Below, piece by piece: positions 11,366-22,948 of a stretch of DNA of 64,000 nucleotides. Under the pieces are notes generated by a model. That model made no database searches, was not told the DNA's origin, and saw only the letters and a program-made list of their open reading frames with translations. The stretch spans positions 10,022,249 to 10,086,248 of the forward strand of contig OY759223.1 of NCBI GenBank assembly GCA_963662175.1. Reading direction: 5' to 3'. The first letter of the stretch is position 1; every line of letters begins with the position of its first letter. The position numbers and the translations under genes are program-made. This stretch comes from Aradus depressus. Taxonomy: Eukaryota > Arthropoda > Insecta > Hemiptera > Aradidae.

Positions 11366-11824
11366 TCACGGACGGGTATCAGTCCGTAGTTCCTCTCCAT
11401 GTGTGTTCCATTCCTGAATATTAACGTCCACATTGCCTTGTTCATCCTGTACCACGCAATCATGTCACTCTTGTCTCTCTTGAAATCCCATGTGCCTTAC
11501 CTCCAACCATTCTTATTTGCAAGCTTCATAAAATGAATACCCTAAATTTTTTTTTTCCGTCAGCCCTTTTTTATTTTATTTTTCTGTTCCGTTGTGAAAT
11601 TGTCAGTAATTCAATAACTTGTTAAAAGGAAGTCGTTAAAGTGATTAATTGTTGAATATTTTAGCATCTTATGAAATCTGTGAACTTTCACCAGTCTCTG
11701 AAGTGGAATTGAGCAATCATGTTTTTCTTAATTTTCCTCAGGAAAAATCCTCTATACTTTCCTTGTTATTGTAGGTTTTTATCTGTTGACAGGTTATATA
11801 TTTACAATATACCATCCTATTCTA

Positions 11825-12028
11825 AAAAAAGACGTCGGTGAATCATCGACAATGTACTTCACTAGAACGAAATTAATCAATTAACTTTTCGCTCTCTCTC
11901 AAATACCAGTCAATTCTATGGGGAGTTATCGTGTTCGCAGACACAGACATTTGTTTTTCATTTTTGGAATCAGGTGGTCGGAAAACATGAAATCACATTG
12001 AAAACTCCGTATCGAATATCTGACTGAT
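11825..12028 (-). repeat. Family A copy
   Basis: Reverse strand, from the right end 'gtcggtgaatcatcgac' to 'aaaactccgtatcgaatatc'. It has lost the central units. Confidence 0.7.
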
Positions 12029-12084
12029 AACATAAATATAATATATGGGTGTACTTTCGGTATTGGTATCAGCCAAGACTTAAA

Positions 12085-12486
12085 AAATACGAAGTGGAAA
12101 ATCAGCAAGTTCACATTCAGAACTGTTGCTTTTCCAGCCCCCACGGGTTTTCCTGTTCCTTTCTTCTATACAGTGAAGTCTTAAAAAGAGGTGTAAGATT
12201 AAAAATAAGATTTCGCCTCAAATTATAATCTTAAGATTACAATAATAAATATATGAAGAAAAATTATTGGCGATAAAAGGGGGTGAATATATAATTCTCT
12301 AGTCTCTGTGCTGATACTCAATTTTTTCTTTTATTATTAAGATTTCAATTTGAGACGCAATTTTATTTTTAATGTTTCCTATGTTTTTAAGACTTGACTG
12401 TACAGGAGAAAGGGCCAGGGAAAAACCCCGTGGGGGCTGGAGAAGGGACAGTTAGGAATGTGAATTTGTTGAAGTTCCACTTATTA
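12085..12486. mobile_element. Pogo-like MITE inside longer inverted arms
   Basis: The core at 12171-12400 has termini CAGTGAAGTCTTAAAAA and TTTTTAAGACTTGACTG flanked by TA on both sides, as for pogo/Tc1-type insertions. Outside it, arms of about 84 bp (12085-12168 and 12403-12486) are also inverted copies of each other, sharing 'ccagcccccacgggg'. The larger unit is therefore either one element with long arms or a MITE sitting at the centre of an older palindrome. A family D fragment adjoins at 12033-12085. Confidence 0.7.
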
Positions 12487-12744
12487 TAAGTCAAAAATGT
12501 GCGTTTTGAGTTATGGGCATAGGAAGAAATATTCTCACATTTACTTTTAGCGGGTAGAACGACACATCTGAGCTTCATATCATAATTCATAGTGAGGGTA
12601 GTTATGATGTTGAGGGAGAAATCTCAGTAAGGCCTACAGCAGTTACTGTACATTTTCTCTTCTTTTATATTGTATTATTTCAATAAAACTTTCAGATGAG
12701 TTATTTTCGAATGAATGCATCGATGGTTAGGATCGAGTAAGCTA

Positions 12745-12825
12745 GTGTCATTGAGGGTGGGACTCGAACCTACGACTATCTTGGCTATGGCTATGCTGAG
12801 TGATACTGGCTGCGCCATGTATGTA
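12745..12825 (-). repeat. tRNA-derived SINE, second type (head)
   Basis: On the - strand it reads a tRNA-like segment with an A-box-like tggcgcagccag and a B box ggttcgagtcc. It shares no body with SINE-1. Confidence 0.55.
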
Positions 12826-13112
12826 AACAAGAGAGGGGAGGAGGGTGGGGGGTGGGGAAGCTAGGTTGGTGTCATTGACCTCCCAGATGGAGGGGAACTC
12901 AAGGTCAGGTCTGGACCCTCTATCAGGGGTCATAGACTGTGCCCAACTCTCCCGGGTAACCACCCAACTTCGGCCATTGTCCTCTCTCCACTGCTTGGCG
13001 TTTATGGGTTGAGTGCCTCAATCACTGATCAGACTCAAGTACGCTTTGCAGTTGCTTATACTAGTATTGACGCCTTTCCATTTGTATCCTACATTTTGAT
13101 CATTTACAACTA

Positions 13113-14077
13113 CAGTCAAAACTCCAAGTTGAAGGAGAATCGAGTTCCTAAATATATTTTGTCGAGCTATCGAGTTTTTACAAAAATTAATTTAAAAACG
13201 CTTTTTTAAGTTATTTTTCTTGAAAAGAATATTCTCATACTATTTATTGAACATGTACTGGGTTGTGATTTTCAATGAGATGTTCCAGTATGGGCGTTCA
13301 AGTATTACGTAACGCAATTTGGGGGGAGGGGGGTCTTGTAAAACGTTACGATGCGTTACAGGGGCGGGAGGGGGGACACTAGGGAATTAAAATCTCCAAA
13401 GTTGGCAACCCTTTTCGTTTATGTTTTACGGGGAATCCCTCGATTGTATTGTAAGCCATTTTTATTTTGTTCTCCCAAGTTGGCAACCCTCTTCGTTTAT
13501 GTTTTACGGGGAATCCCTCGACTGTATGGGGGAGAGGGGGTACAGAAAAACGTTACGGCGCGTTACATGGGGGGGAGGGAGGGTCAAAAATCTTCAAAAA
13601 TTGCGTTACGTAATACTTGAACGCCCCCAAAGCCATAAACACTTCAACTTCTACTGCGTCTGTCTGATCAACAAATAATCGAACAGTATCCAGAGCACGC
13701 TTGACATTTTGTCCTAAGTGTAGTCAATTTTCGTTTTACGCGGTCCTGATAAGGCTTTTCGGTCGCAGACATGACCAAGTGAGCTTCTTTACTCTTTAGT
13801 TCTCTTAAGTAGTGGGCACAGAACTGAGGGTGAAGAGGGCGGAAAGCAATATGTAATTGTTTTCAAAGAATATACCTATATATTGTTCGATTTGTAAACA
13901 AACATTACATTACTTCGAGTTATCGATTCTCCAGGTAATCCCATCTCCAGTTGGTATTTCCATTTCGAGTTATCAAGTCTCAGTTTCGGGTAAACGAGTT
14001 CAATTTTACTTATAAATACAACTGGGAATTTTTTTTTTTCTAGTTAACAAGTCTTACTAGTTATCGAGTTTTGACTG
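13113..14077. mobile_element. Pogo-like element, non-autonomous
   Basis: Left terminus CAGTCAAAACTCCAAGTT preceded by TA; right terminus ...GAGTTTTGACTG followed by TA. Repeated 'cgagttatcga'-like motifs occur at both ends. No transposase frame is visible. A different MITE (13287-13626) is nested inside. Confidence 0.75.
13287..13626. mobile_element. MITE with ttacgtaacg termini (possibly ISL2EU-like), nested
   Basis: Inverted termini of about 28 bp: GGGCGTTCAAGTATTACGTA with its complement at 13607-13626. G-rich segments with acgttac motifs follow inside both ends. Two internal direct copies of a ~55-bp unit (13396-13450 and 13478-13532) contain 'gttggcaaccct' and 'acggggaatccctcga'. The family assignment is from memory of similar insect MITEs and is tentative. 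Confidence 0.65.
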
Positions 14078-14159
14078 TATATAGCTATATTTTTCGGTAG
14101 AAATCAACTTTGATCATAGAATTGATCGTCCCTGCAGGGAAAAGGATTCCTTTAAAGGA

Positions 14160-14300
14160 ATTTCACGATAAGTCCCCGTGCGAATGAATGTATCGAAACG
14201 AAATTGTATATGTGTGACCTGAATCCAATAGGACAACACCTAACAATTATTAGCCAAATTGGTCAAAGAGGAGAGGCTTAACTCAATAACTTTAATGTCT
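14160..14300 (+). repeat. Family A internal fragment
   Basis: Internal unit with 'cgataagtccccgtgcgaat', 'gaatgtatcgaaacgaaat' and a 'ttagccaaattggtc' segment. Confidence 0.6.
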
Positions 14301-14439
14301 GTGTTTTTTTAAATATTTTCATATTAGTTTGTATAAGAGCAATAAAAACAATCCGTGGATCTAAATTCTTATTAAGTTTGTTATATACACAAAACAATTG
14401 AATATCAATATTATTTGCGAGAGTGATCTCTCGCTATTC

Positions 14440-14660
14440 TTAAAACATCATCACGGCTGCATCATCACTGTACCCCGTCCCCCTGCAGATGCACGTCATC
14501 AGAGTGCACTCCTCGGCACATGACGATGCTCCCCCCACTCGCCTCGTACCCTTGTTTCCAGCTCAGGTGGGGTACACTGGGCTGACTGCACCTGTCTCTT
14601 CGTCTACTTGCTTTCTTCTCTCTCTCTCACCTTCTGCCTACACGAATTCTCTTACTCAAC
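14440..14660. other. GC-rich island, possible exon, unidentified
   Basis: A CAG|ATG at 14489 opens a frame that reaches an AG|GTGGGG near 14565, resembling an exon with both splice sites, but the short peptide matches nothing I know. It ends in CT-rich sequence like other islands in the window. Confidence 0.25.
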
Positions 14661-14786
14661 GCTGCATTTCTCTTTACAATCCTTACGATTTCAATGGAAT
14701 TTCTTCATACATCAGGATGACAAAACTTAAAAAAAGTACAATAGCAGATCATTAAGAGAAAAAAAATCTACAAACTAAGAAATTAA

Positions 14787-14835
14787 AAAAAAATCGTCGA
14801 ATCACCGGCTAGGTACTTCCCCAGTACAATTTAAG
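14787..14835 (-). repeat. Family A right-end fragment
   Basis: Reverse-strand 'tcgtcgaatcaccggctagg' followed by 'tacttccccagta'. Confidence 0.6.
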
Positions 14836-15019
14836 GACCAATACGAACAAAGAATGTACAAAAAATTTCCGTAGCTGACATTTCAAAGAAATTATTGAAT
14901 TGTAACGCGTATCGCATAGCAACGAATTGGGAAAAATATTTTTAATTAGTTTTTTTTTTTTTTTTTTTGCTTCATGTACGATGCATATTAGCCTTGTCAC
15001 TGTGTTATCTAGTTATTTA

Positions 15020-15165
15020 CGACATCCATGGCCCCGGGAGGGAGTTCTATTTACGAAATAAAACTCACTCCCGGACGGGATTCGAACCTGCAAACCATAT
15101 TGAGACTATGCGACCAAAGCCCTACACTCTAGCCCGCACGGCCACCATGGCCCCCTATTAGTAGT
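15020..15165 (-). repeat. tRNA-derived SINE, third type
   Basis: The - strand reads ggccgtgcgggctagag (A-box region) and a B box ggttcgaatcc, followed by 'gtccgggagtgagttt'. Outer ccatgg/ccatgg motifs flank it. It is distinct in sequence from SINE-1. Confidence 0.6.
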
Positions 15166-15189
15166 TTTTATTAAGAAATATTTATAAAA

Positions 15190-15460
15190 ATAATTATACA
15201 TGTGATGTGGCAATAAAAGGACTTGCTTATACCAGCCACTTTTATACAGGTTCCCCTAATTTCGTATTGGCATTACTGAATATAAGTCACTCTCATAATT
15301 ACGCTGTACAATGAAACAAAGCATACCGGTGACGCCAACACATTACTTCAATATAACCAATAATGCCAGTAGAAAATGAATTTGAGAGGCGGTAGGAGGA
15401 GAGTGATCTGTAGATAAATAGGCTACCATGAGAAACTGTCATGGCCAAATCATACTAAGT
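15190..15460 (+). repeat. Dispersed repeat shared with 18880-19075
   Basis: Shares 'ttataccagccactttt' with a degenerate copy at 18905, a 'ggc(a/g)ttactg' segment, and a final 'tggccaaatcatac' counterpart. Class unknown. Confidence 0.5.
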
Positions 15461-15850
15461 ATAGGGGAAGTTATGTAATCGACCAAAAATTCGATTCGGA
15501 CTTTTCAACGGAATTTCATGTTTTCCGACCACCAGATGGCAAATGTGAAAATAAAAATGTCTGCCTGTTTGTCTGTGAACACTATAACTTCCAATTGAAT
15601 GAATGTATCATCACAAAATTTTATATGTAAATTCAGTACCCACTAACGGTCACATCTATTGATTTTCAGCCAAATCGACCAAAGGGAAAGGCTCAACTCA
15701 AAAACTCTAATAACTGCCGTTGTAATGAATGTATCGACACAAAATTTCATATGTGAATTCATAAGCTCATAAGGACGACACTTATCAATTTTCAGCGGAA
15801 TTGACAGAAGGGAGGGGGTGGATGAGGGGATTTATAGCAACACTATCATT
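15455..15850 (+). repeat. Family A copy without right end
   Basis: Starts inside the left hairpin ('agtataggggaagttatgta') and has two well-preserved internal units. Confidence 0.75.
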
Positions 15851-16268
15851 GGATGAGAGACACATTATTATGTTTTTCTATGAGAAGATTATTCAGTGAA
15901 TCTCTTTGTTAGTAGGCGCTTGGGTTGATTTCACCTGTTGCACTTTCCTTGAACTGAAAACTGTTCATTCAGTTTTCCACATTTCAGGCAAGCATGGACA
16001 AGAGGCGTTCCAAGATGAATGAAGGAGAGGAGTGGGGAGGAGCAAGTCCATTGAACAATGATGCCCCCCCTCCCATCTGGTACAGTTAGGATACATTGTT
16101 ACCTCTTGAGTTATACATCTCATAGGGGTCTGTGACAGAATGAGTATATCAGAGGGAGAGCGAACACTTTATTAATTCGTGTTGGTGCAATTGCCTGTGA
16201 GATTTACTGACACTTTCTTTTTTTGTTTGTGTTTAACCTTTTTGCCATAGAGCTCCCAGGTCGTAAAG

Positions 16269-16355
16269 GTTAGGTTAGGTTTTATGACTCATGCCCGGGC
16301 TTTAACTACGAGGTCATATCGCCTACTACCAGAGCGCTCTTTCGTAAAGCACCAT
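16269..16355 (-). repeat. SINE-1 3' end with telomere-like tail
   Basis: Reverse strand; the tail reads ggttaggttaggtttt on the + strand, i.e. CCTAA units on the SINE strand. Confidence 0.8.
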
Positions 16356-16454
16356 TTATGAAGAAATCAAATATGGAATTCTTCCATTTTAAACAAATTA
16401 AATAATGAATTTTTTTTTCAACTTTCATAAATGTCCATAAAATTATGTTAAAAA

Positions 16455-16870
16455 CATTGTTGAATCAAGGGCTATGAACTTAATCAATTACGTTTCAGCT
16501 CTCCCTTCAATACCAATCGATCTTTTGGGCTAAAGTTAAATACTTGACGTACATAGTGGCTTCTCTGAATCCTTGTTACATTTATTACATCGGCAGTTAT
16601 TTGATTCGAACCCCCCTTCCCTTCGAACAATTTCGCGAAAAAATTAATAACGATCTTTTATTGCATTTACATATAAAATTCCCTTCAAATCCCCCCCTCC
16701 CCCTTCCCATTCTCCGATTTGGCTGAAAATCAATAGGTGTTGTCCGGGAGTTATCGTTTTTTTTTCTCTAATTTTTGAGATTATGAGATCAAAAAAAAAC
16801 ATAAAATTGCATTGAAATCACATCGATTTTCTAACCGATTGGATAACTTCTCTCTTTGCTGTAGAAGTAA
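16455..16870 (-). repeat. Family A copy
   Basis: Reverse strand from the degenerate right end to the left end ('gataacttctctctttgctg'). It includes 'ggctgaaaatcaataggtgt', a well-conserved internal segment. Confidence 0.7.
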
Positions 16871-17399
16871 AACATGCTTATTTCGCAATGAATTTCTTCT
16901 CAACATAATGAACTAAATGAGATGTTGAATGCATTTTATGACCTCAATAGCATCAGATAGATTGCAGTGCATGAAATAATTGACCTCATTATAACTCTCT
17001 GATGACTCCGAAATAATTCTTTTTTGTTTTCCTGTAATAGTTTCTTTACAAAGTGTGTCAGGGATTACACATTAAATTTGAATTGCTAATTATATTTTAT
17101 TGTATTTTTTAATAAACTATACATAAATATATTTTGAAAAGGTAAATATTTTCTCTTAGGTTTATGAGTTCTTAGTTTTTTTTATTATTAGATAGATTTT
17201 GGTGCTCGTCCTTCACCTCAGTTGGGTCAAGGTTTGACCTATGAAATTTGCAATCAGTGTCACTGACCATTGACCTATTCTGTTAGCCTCATCGCGCTCT
17301 AAGTATTCTAGACATGGGCAAATATCAAATACTGGCGGTCTTGTTCAAACATAGTATGAAATCGAGAGGGTTATTTAAAGACAATTTTACAACATAAAT

Positions 17400-17580
17400 T
17401 ATATTGAATTTTCGCTCTTCATCCAAAATGAATTTCTAATCCTCGTACTAAAAATTCTCTGAGGCCGTCTTTATGGGGTTTTGAATTTAATTATAAAATT
17501 TCATATTAATACATTTATTAGATGAGCAGTTATTACAGTTGTGCTACATCTCCCCCCTAATCCCTCCCCCTTCCCTTTTT
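17400..17580 (-). repeat. Family A right half
   Basis: Reverse strand, with 'aattttcgctcttcatcc', the unit-2 motif and a pyrimidine-rich 'ctcccccctaatccctcc'. Confidence 0.6.
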
Positions 17581-17920
17581 TTGTAAAATTTATAATGTAT
17601 TAATTTGGTGTAATAGGGTAAAAACTGAAAAATGTTATCAGGGAATTTGAATCGAAATTGAAATGAGTTCTTATAAATGTTATTATTTTGATTGTGTACA
17701 ATTGAAGTGTGGTCTACAACTAACCTGTGTTCAAGAAAGTGATGTTCTGTTATTTGCGTGACAGGTATTTTGTAACAGGTTTGGGTCTGTCACTGTAACA
17801 ATATGCTCCTTGCTACTGAAAATACTAGCTTCTAAAAGTATTAGGTATTTTTTAACATATGTAGGCTCCTGAAGTTATTTAGTGAAAGTAAGGTGCAGTA
17901 ATTATTTTGTAACTGATTTA

Positions 17921-18193
17921 TATATCGATGGTGGAAAGCCAATACCGTCTATCTGCCTTTTTTTTTCAAAGTATTTTTTTTTTTCATTATTTTGTTTTTT
18001 TCATTATTTTGTTTTTTTACCTTCTCTAAAAATGTGGCAACACTGAGTTTGGTGGAATGTTGTAAAACTGTTGCCTTCCAATACCAATTTTCCAAACTTG
18101 TTTATATTTTGTAAAAATACCGTCTATGTGATTGTGTTCTGTGCTAAGTTATGGGTGACAGATAGACGGTATTGGCTTTCCACCATCGATATA
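17921..18193. mobile_element. MITE with 36-bp inverted termini
   Basis: The termini TATATCGATGGTGGAAAGCC...CAATACCGTCTATCTG and their exact complement at 18158-18193 match over about 36 bp. The interior is T-rich and non-coding. Adjacent TA-rich sequence makes the target duplication unclear. Confidence 0.8.
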
Positions 18194-18244
18194 CAGCTCC
18201 CAGCTCCAGGTTGTGACAAGTATTTTTTTCGGAGCAGTAACAAC

Positions 18245-18515
18245 TTTATTTCGTTGCTGTTAAGGAGCAGTTTTGGACATTCCTAGTTGAGGAAGTGTTT
18301 GCCAGGAGGAGGGAGGGTGGGAGACAGAGAAGAGAGGAGTGTATTGTGAGGGCGCTGGAGCTGGAGCTGGAGGGTGGGAGGTACCTGACCTCTCCTATAG
18401 AAAACTGATCTAGGGTCACTTTTTTTTTTACCTGGATCTGTCTCTGTATGAGGGTCTTCTCTTGGGGCTTCTGTCTGAGTAAAACACTCACTAACCATGC
18501 TCCAACTCTGTTAGA
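18245..18515. other. GC-richer stretch, not identified
   Basis: Two overlapping - strand frames (71 and 90 codons) are rich in Ser and Pro because of a CTCCAG repeat, and show no domain. A splice-donor-like CAG|GTAAAA lies near 18430 on the - strand. Not called as a gene. Confidence 0.25.
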
Positions 18516-18745
18516 CATGAGCTCGACTCTACTATGGGAGTCCTAAATTGTGCCGTATCCTAAATTTTTATTCACCTATGGAAAATGGGTCTTGAACGAG
18601 TACTTCGTACAGGCTCGGGACCATCGCTTAACGTCCCTTTCTGTGTTGAACAAGGTTTTCACCTCCCACCGATAAAAGAACCTAAGAGCCTCGGCTGGGT
18701 TTCGAACCCGCGATCTTGAGCTCAGTAAGCAAGTGTGAGGGAGGC
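18515..18745 (-). repeat. SINE-1 copy lacking tail
   Basis: Reverse strand, with body, B box ('gggtttcgaaccc') and part of the head; the 3' tail is lost. Confidence 0.8.
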
Positions 18746-18879
18746 AGAGATGTGAAGTCATGTTTCAATATGTTTAGCTTATAAATTATATACATCAATC
18801 GATATTTAATCCTAAATATAAATACATATGAGATGTACAACACAATTATAATAATAATTATAAAAATTAAAATATGTGA

Positions 18880-19075
18880 TTGTCTATATATAACAAGACC
18901 TTGTTATACCAACCACTTTAGTATAGAGCAGTCTCCCTCAGCCTCTCTACTCAGAAACATTTCATACTGGCGTTACTGGGTTTAAACCCAGTTTTTAAAA
19001 ATGAATGTATTTGTGAGGGTTAGGGAGGGGAGAATGACTTGTAAAAAAAAAATCCTTGTTATGGTCAAATCATAT
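18880..19075 (+). repeat. Dispersed repeat, second copy
   Basis: Counterpart of 15190-15460; shares 'catactggcgttactgg'-type and 'atggtcaaatcatatg'-type segments. Confidence 0.5.
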
Positions 19076-19164
19076 GTATTTTATTTTTTATCCTTTTTAA
19101 TAAAAAATAAAACAGCCAAATGCATTCTAAAATTCGTTGCTGTGCTTTACAATTTAAAATATTT

Positions 19165-19221
19165 CATCACCTTAATACTACAACTAGACATCTCGAAATT
19201 TAGTTTTGAGAAAAACGCAAA

Positions 19222-19273
<52 letters not shown>

Positions 19274-19464
19274 TTTTTTTTTAATCAGCCGTTGTAGAAT
19301 GATCCAAATTGAACTATTGACATTTTTACATAAGTTCTTAACATATTTTCTTAAAATTGTCTACTTCTAGTACAACAAAGAAACCTGCAAAATACAACTA
19401 ATGGTACAATTATCCCGTACATGCCGATTTTCGAGTTATCTAGTTGTAGTATTAAGGTGACGAT
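19165..19464. mobile_element. MITE copy 1 (expanded poly-T)
   Basis: Inverted termini built on CACCTTAATACTACAACTAG. A second copy in the opposite orientation lies at 22749-22948. The two share 'gtacaattatcccgtacatg'-like and 'gaatgatccaaattgaact' segments. Here the internal T-tract has grown to more than 50 bases. Confidence 0.8.
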
Positions 19465-19632
19465 TTGAGGAGTAAGGAAATAAGCACCTTCAGGGCGCTA
19501 TAAAAAAGTAATAAATAAATATTAGAAAATAAGTGAAAATAAAATTCCTAATAAATAATAAATACAGTAGATACTGTTTTTATTCTAAATTATTTTATAT
19601 TCCTTTAAAATAAGTTTTCTTTCTCGACGATA

Positions 19633-19662
19633 TTTCTGGGTGATTACACGCCCTTCCATCAG
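19633..19662 (-). other. Hammerhead-like hairpin motif (degenerate)
   Basis: On the - strand: CTGATGG, then a hairpin with GGG...CCC, then GAAA. It is flanked by an AT-rich repeat similar to 42180-42440. Confidence 0.35.
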
Positions 19663-19937
19663 GTTTCAAATATAGACAAATATATATGTATATAAATAAA
19701 TTAACAAATAAGTTAATATATATATATATCTTTTATTTCGTTGCAATATTTTCATGAAAAATATACGTGAGAAAAGTCAAAAACATTGTAGGCTACGTTG
19801 TAAATAATGATTCGGGGAACAGTGGGGGCCAGGTTGAAAAACAGGGTTTGGAGAAAAACGTTGACGAAAATATGGAAGTTTTGTAGAATATGAAACATTT
19901 TTGTCTGGTTTTCTGCTCCTCTCTATACATCATAGTT

Positions 19938-20160
19938 GAGGGCGCCGGTAGCGCAGAGATAACGTTGAGTTGTATCTGAATTCGAAACATGGCCAAGGCT
20001 CTTAAGTTTTTTTATCAGGCAGGTAAAAAAAATTTTCTTCGGAGTGCGATGTAAGCTACTCGTTAAAGACCAGGTGAATAAACCTAGGTAGGCAAAATTT
20101 AGGACTCCCATGGGGCTTATGTCTACCAGAGTGACGAAAAAGCCCACTAAATCATACTTG
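19938..20160 (+). repeat. SINE-1, diverged
   Basis: Starts 'gagggcgccggtagcgcag' and keeps the B-box position and the 'aatttaggactcccatgggg' segment; the 3' end is lost. Confidence 0.75.
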
Positions 20161-20189
20161 GTCAATTTTAGTAATTTTGACATCTAGTT

Positions 20190-20520
20190 TTGCCTCACCT
20201 ACTGCTAACTGTTGAAGGTTACCCTTTTAATGAACTTTGATTGGTTCCCTTGCTAATTACTCGACAGAGAGGACAGATGAGATTGAGGCAGGTGTTGGTC
20301 GATACCCGGTGCAGGGTTGGCGGTGTTGTGTGTCTCTAGAGAACAGGGTCCCTGCTCTTGACCCACATAGAGTCAGTCAGCTTCGTCTCTCTCTCTCCTC
20401 TTGCTGCTAACCAACTCCACGACTTTCTCTGGGACACCACACCACAACATACCTTACATTCTTGCTATGTTTCCACTGGAGGGGCTTTTAGACCTCCATG
20501 TAGGGGCTTCAATGGTTGAA
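20190..20520. other. GC-richer stretch, not identified
   Basis: Contains a CT microsatellite near 20382 and no recognisable coding or element feature. Confidence 0.3.
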
Positions 20521-20621
20521 TACCGTTAAGAAGTAACCTATATATTATGTGTGTATCGAGTATTAACGTGAATTAATGATCGAGAACATGCTACTATCTA
20601 TCTAAAATTACTTTTTTACTT

Positions 20622-20700
20622 CCTCAACTATACAAAGTATAGGGGAAGTTATGTAATCGGGCTCTTAAATCCTCATACTAAATTTTGTGACGATAAATTC
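20622..20700 (+). repeat. Rearranged family A ends
   Basis: The left end ('tacaaagtataggggaagtt') is joined to the complement of the third internal unit ('ctcatactaaattttgtg'), a deletion-inversion product. Confidence 0.55.
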
Positions 20701-20746
20701 ATTTATATATACATATCGTCGCTTAAGCAGCAACACCGCATAACTC

Positions 20747-20780
20747 AATTTTTGCCCAAATTGAGTTATGCATATCGTTG
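20747..20780. other. Perfect hairpin, 14-bp stem
   Basis: GCATAACTCAATTT and its complement are separated by 6 bases. It lies between a family A fragment and unassigned sequence and may be a transposon terminus. Confidence 0.6.
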
Positions 20781-21157
20781 GATTCGTATTTTCGCGAGAA
20801 ACAAGCTCAGATTACTAGTTTCACTCTACCGGCCACTAGGAGCGTGAAAAACGTAAAAAAGACAACACCACACATCTCAAACATATCTCAACCCTATATG
20901 CAAACAGCTTTATTGTGATTTTTTGTTCCTTTATTAATCTCCAACCATTAAAATTCCGTCCGTTTTTATATATAATTCTCGATGTATTAATGAGAAATTG
21001 TACATGTGGTTTTAGAAAAACCATTGATTGTCAGTCAATCCGAGCGGAGAGAAGGGTTTAGAGAGAGAGCGAAGATTTGGTTAATTACAAATAATTTGAA
21101 CCGGGGTGATTCAGTAAAATGTCCTTATGTCCTCCAATATAGCACAGCAAGGGGACG

Positions 21158-21304
21158 GGCTATACAGTAGGACAGGCTATGTAGTAGGACAGGCTATGTA
21201 GTAGGACAGGCTATGGAGTAGGACAGGCTATGTAGTAGGACAGGCTATGTAGTAGGACAGGCTATGTAGTAGGACAGGCTGTGTAGTAGGACAGGCTATG
21301 GAGT
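21158..21304. repeat. 17-bp minisatellite
   Basis: About 8.6 copies of ggctatgtagtaggaca with single-base variants (tacag, tggag, tgtgt). Confidence 0.9.
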
Positions 21305-21374
21305 TGTTTTATCATGACATTTATAGACAATTTTGGAATTCGAACTCATAATCTCTATTTTGCTATTCGAGTAT

Positions 21375-21891
21375 TATATCTATGTTCACAGGGAATAAGT
21401 TGTTAAGTCGTAAAATAGCCAAAATGAGTTGTGTACTGTGATCATCTCCCAAGCCATCTGCACACTGAAAGAAGTTGGGAGCTCAGAACTACTTTTGAAA
21501 TTATAAAGATGTAGGTTTCTGGGTATATCATAAAATTGTGTATGTTCTCGGTTAAATCAACTTAATCTACTTCTTTGAGGAGTCATTCACGAGATAACTG
21601 CATTTAACCATTTATTCACTACGACAGACTATTCCAAGTGAAGAGGGTGTTTTCGGTTAAATCAACTTTAGAGAGGTATCATTCACGAGTATTTCAAAAA
21701 GTATGAAGAAAGGATTCACAATATTCATTTTCATTCACTTCTTTAGATTTAGAAGATGATTAATAATGATGCAAACCTAATTTATTTATTCCAAAAACTG
21801 GATTTACACGATTAATGCAAAGTAAAAAAGTGCTGCCCTGAAAAGTTACGAATTTAGATTTACCAATTTATTCCCTGTGACCACAGATATA
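21375..21891. mobile_element. Inverted-repeat element (MITE-like)
   Basis: The left end tatatctatgttcacaggga and the complement of tccctgtgaccacagatata at the right form ~24-bp imperfect termini. Inside, two direct repeats of 'tcggttaaatcaactt' with 'tcattcacgag' occur (about 21550-21600 and 21655-21690). Confidence 0.6.
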
Positions 21892-22147
21892 CAGAGAGCT
21901 ATGGCCCCTAATGTTGGGCTTCAAATAACAGTCACATTTTAACTAATCAAAATAAATAATTAACTAAATTCTATCGATATTACTAGTTTGAATTTAATTT
22001 CATCTCATGTTCTCAAAGTAGGGGTAGGGCAAGGGAAGCAGAGGCAATTTCGTAGCCAACCGATCACATGAGAACGGCTTATAACATTTTTTTCATCAAA
22101 AACATATTTTCCCAAGAAAAATTGAACATTTCCTTTGCCATCTTTTT

Positions 22148-22610
22148 ACTTCACCCAGCTCTACGAAGTATTATAAGAATGAAGTTATGTAATCGGTCAA
22201 AAATTCGATGTGGAGTTTTCAATAGAATTTCATGTCTTCCGACCTCTAGATACCAAATATGAAAAAAAAAAAAAAAAAAAAAACTGCGAACACGATTACT
22301 CCCGATAAAATGAAATTACCAGCACGAAAAACTCTCTAACGATCGCACATATTGTTTTTCAGTCAAATCGACCGAAGGGAATGAGTTCATTAGGAGGTAG
22401 GCTTAACATAATAGACTCTTATCGACATTAAATTTCATATTTAACGTTAGAACCGAATGAGGTAATGATTTAATATTTTATTTATAAATGATTTTAGTTC
22501 AAACGGTCGACTGGTTTTGGTGGGGGAGCCAAAAGTTAATTTTGTTAATTCGTTTTAGTGGGGAAGTACATTACCGGTGATTCACCGACGATTTTTTGTG
22601 TTTTTTTATT
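22148..22610 (+). repeat. Family A copy, both ends
   Basis: Left end 'acttcacccagctctacgaa', right end 'tggggaagtacattaccggt' with the gattcaccgacga terminus. A poly-A insertion is present near 22262. Confidence 0.8.
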
Positions 22611-22748
22611 ACAATTTTCAGTTGCATATCGGCTTTCACGTCCTGTTTTATATCATCTTAATGAACTGTTCAATTCAGAAGATTTGTTTTTAAAAATTTA
22701 TTTTAGTTTCACAGGAGTCCTTCAAATATGAAAATAGAAATACTACAT

Positions 22749-22948
22749 ATCGCCACCTTAATACTACAACTAGATAACTCGAAAATCGGCATGTAAGGGA
22801 TAATTGTACCATTAGTTGTATTTTGCTGGTTTCTTTGAACTTATGTAAAAATGTCAGTAGTTCAATTTGGATCATTCTACATCGGCTGATTTGCGTTTTT
22901 TTTTAAACTAAATTTCTAGATGTCTAGTTGTAGTATTAAGGTGACGAT
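22749..22948. mobile_element. MITE copy 2
   Basis: The partner of 19165-19464 in inverted orientation; its central T/A tract is short. Termini CCACCTTAATACTACAACTA and complement. Confidence 0.8.

Noticed and set aside
19001..19297. 98-codon frame rich in Phe
   Set aside because: Read through the expanded T-tract of a MITE.
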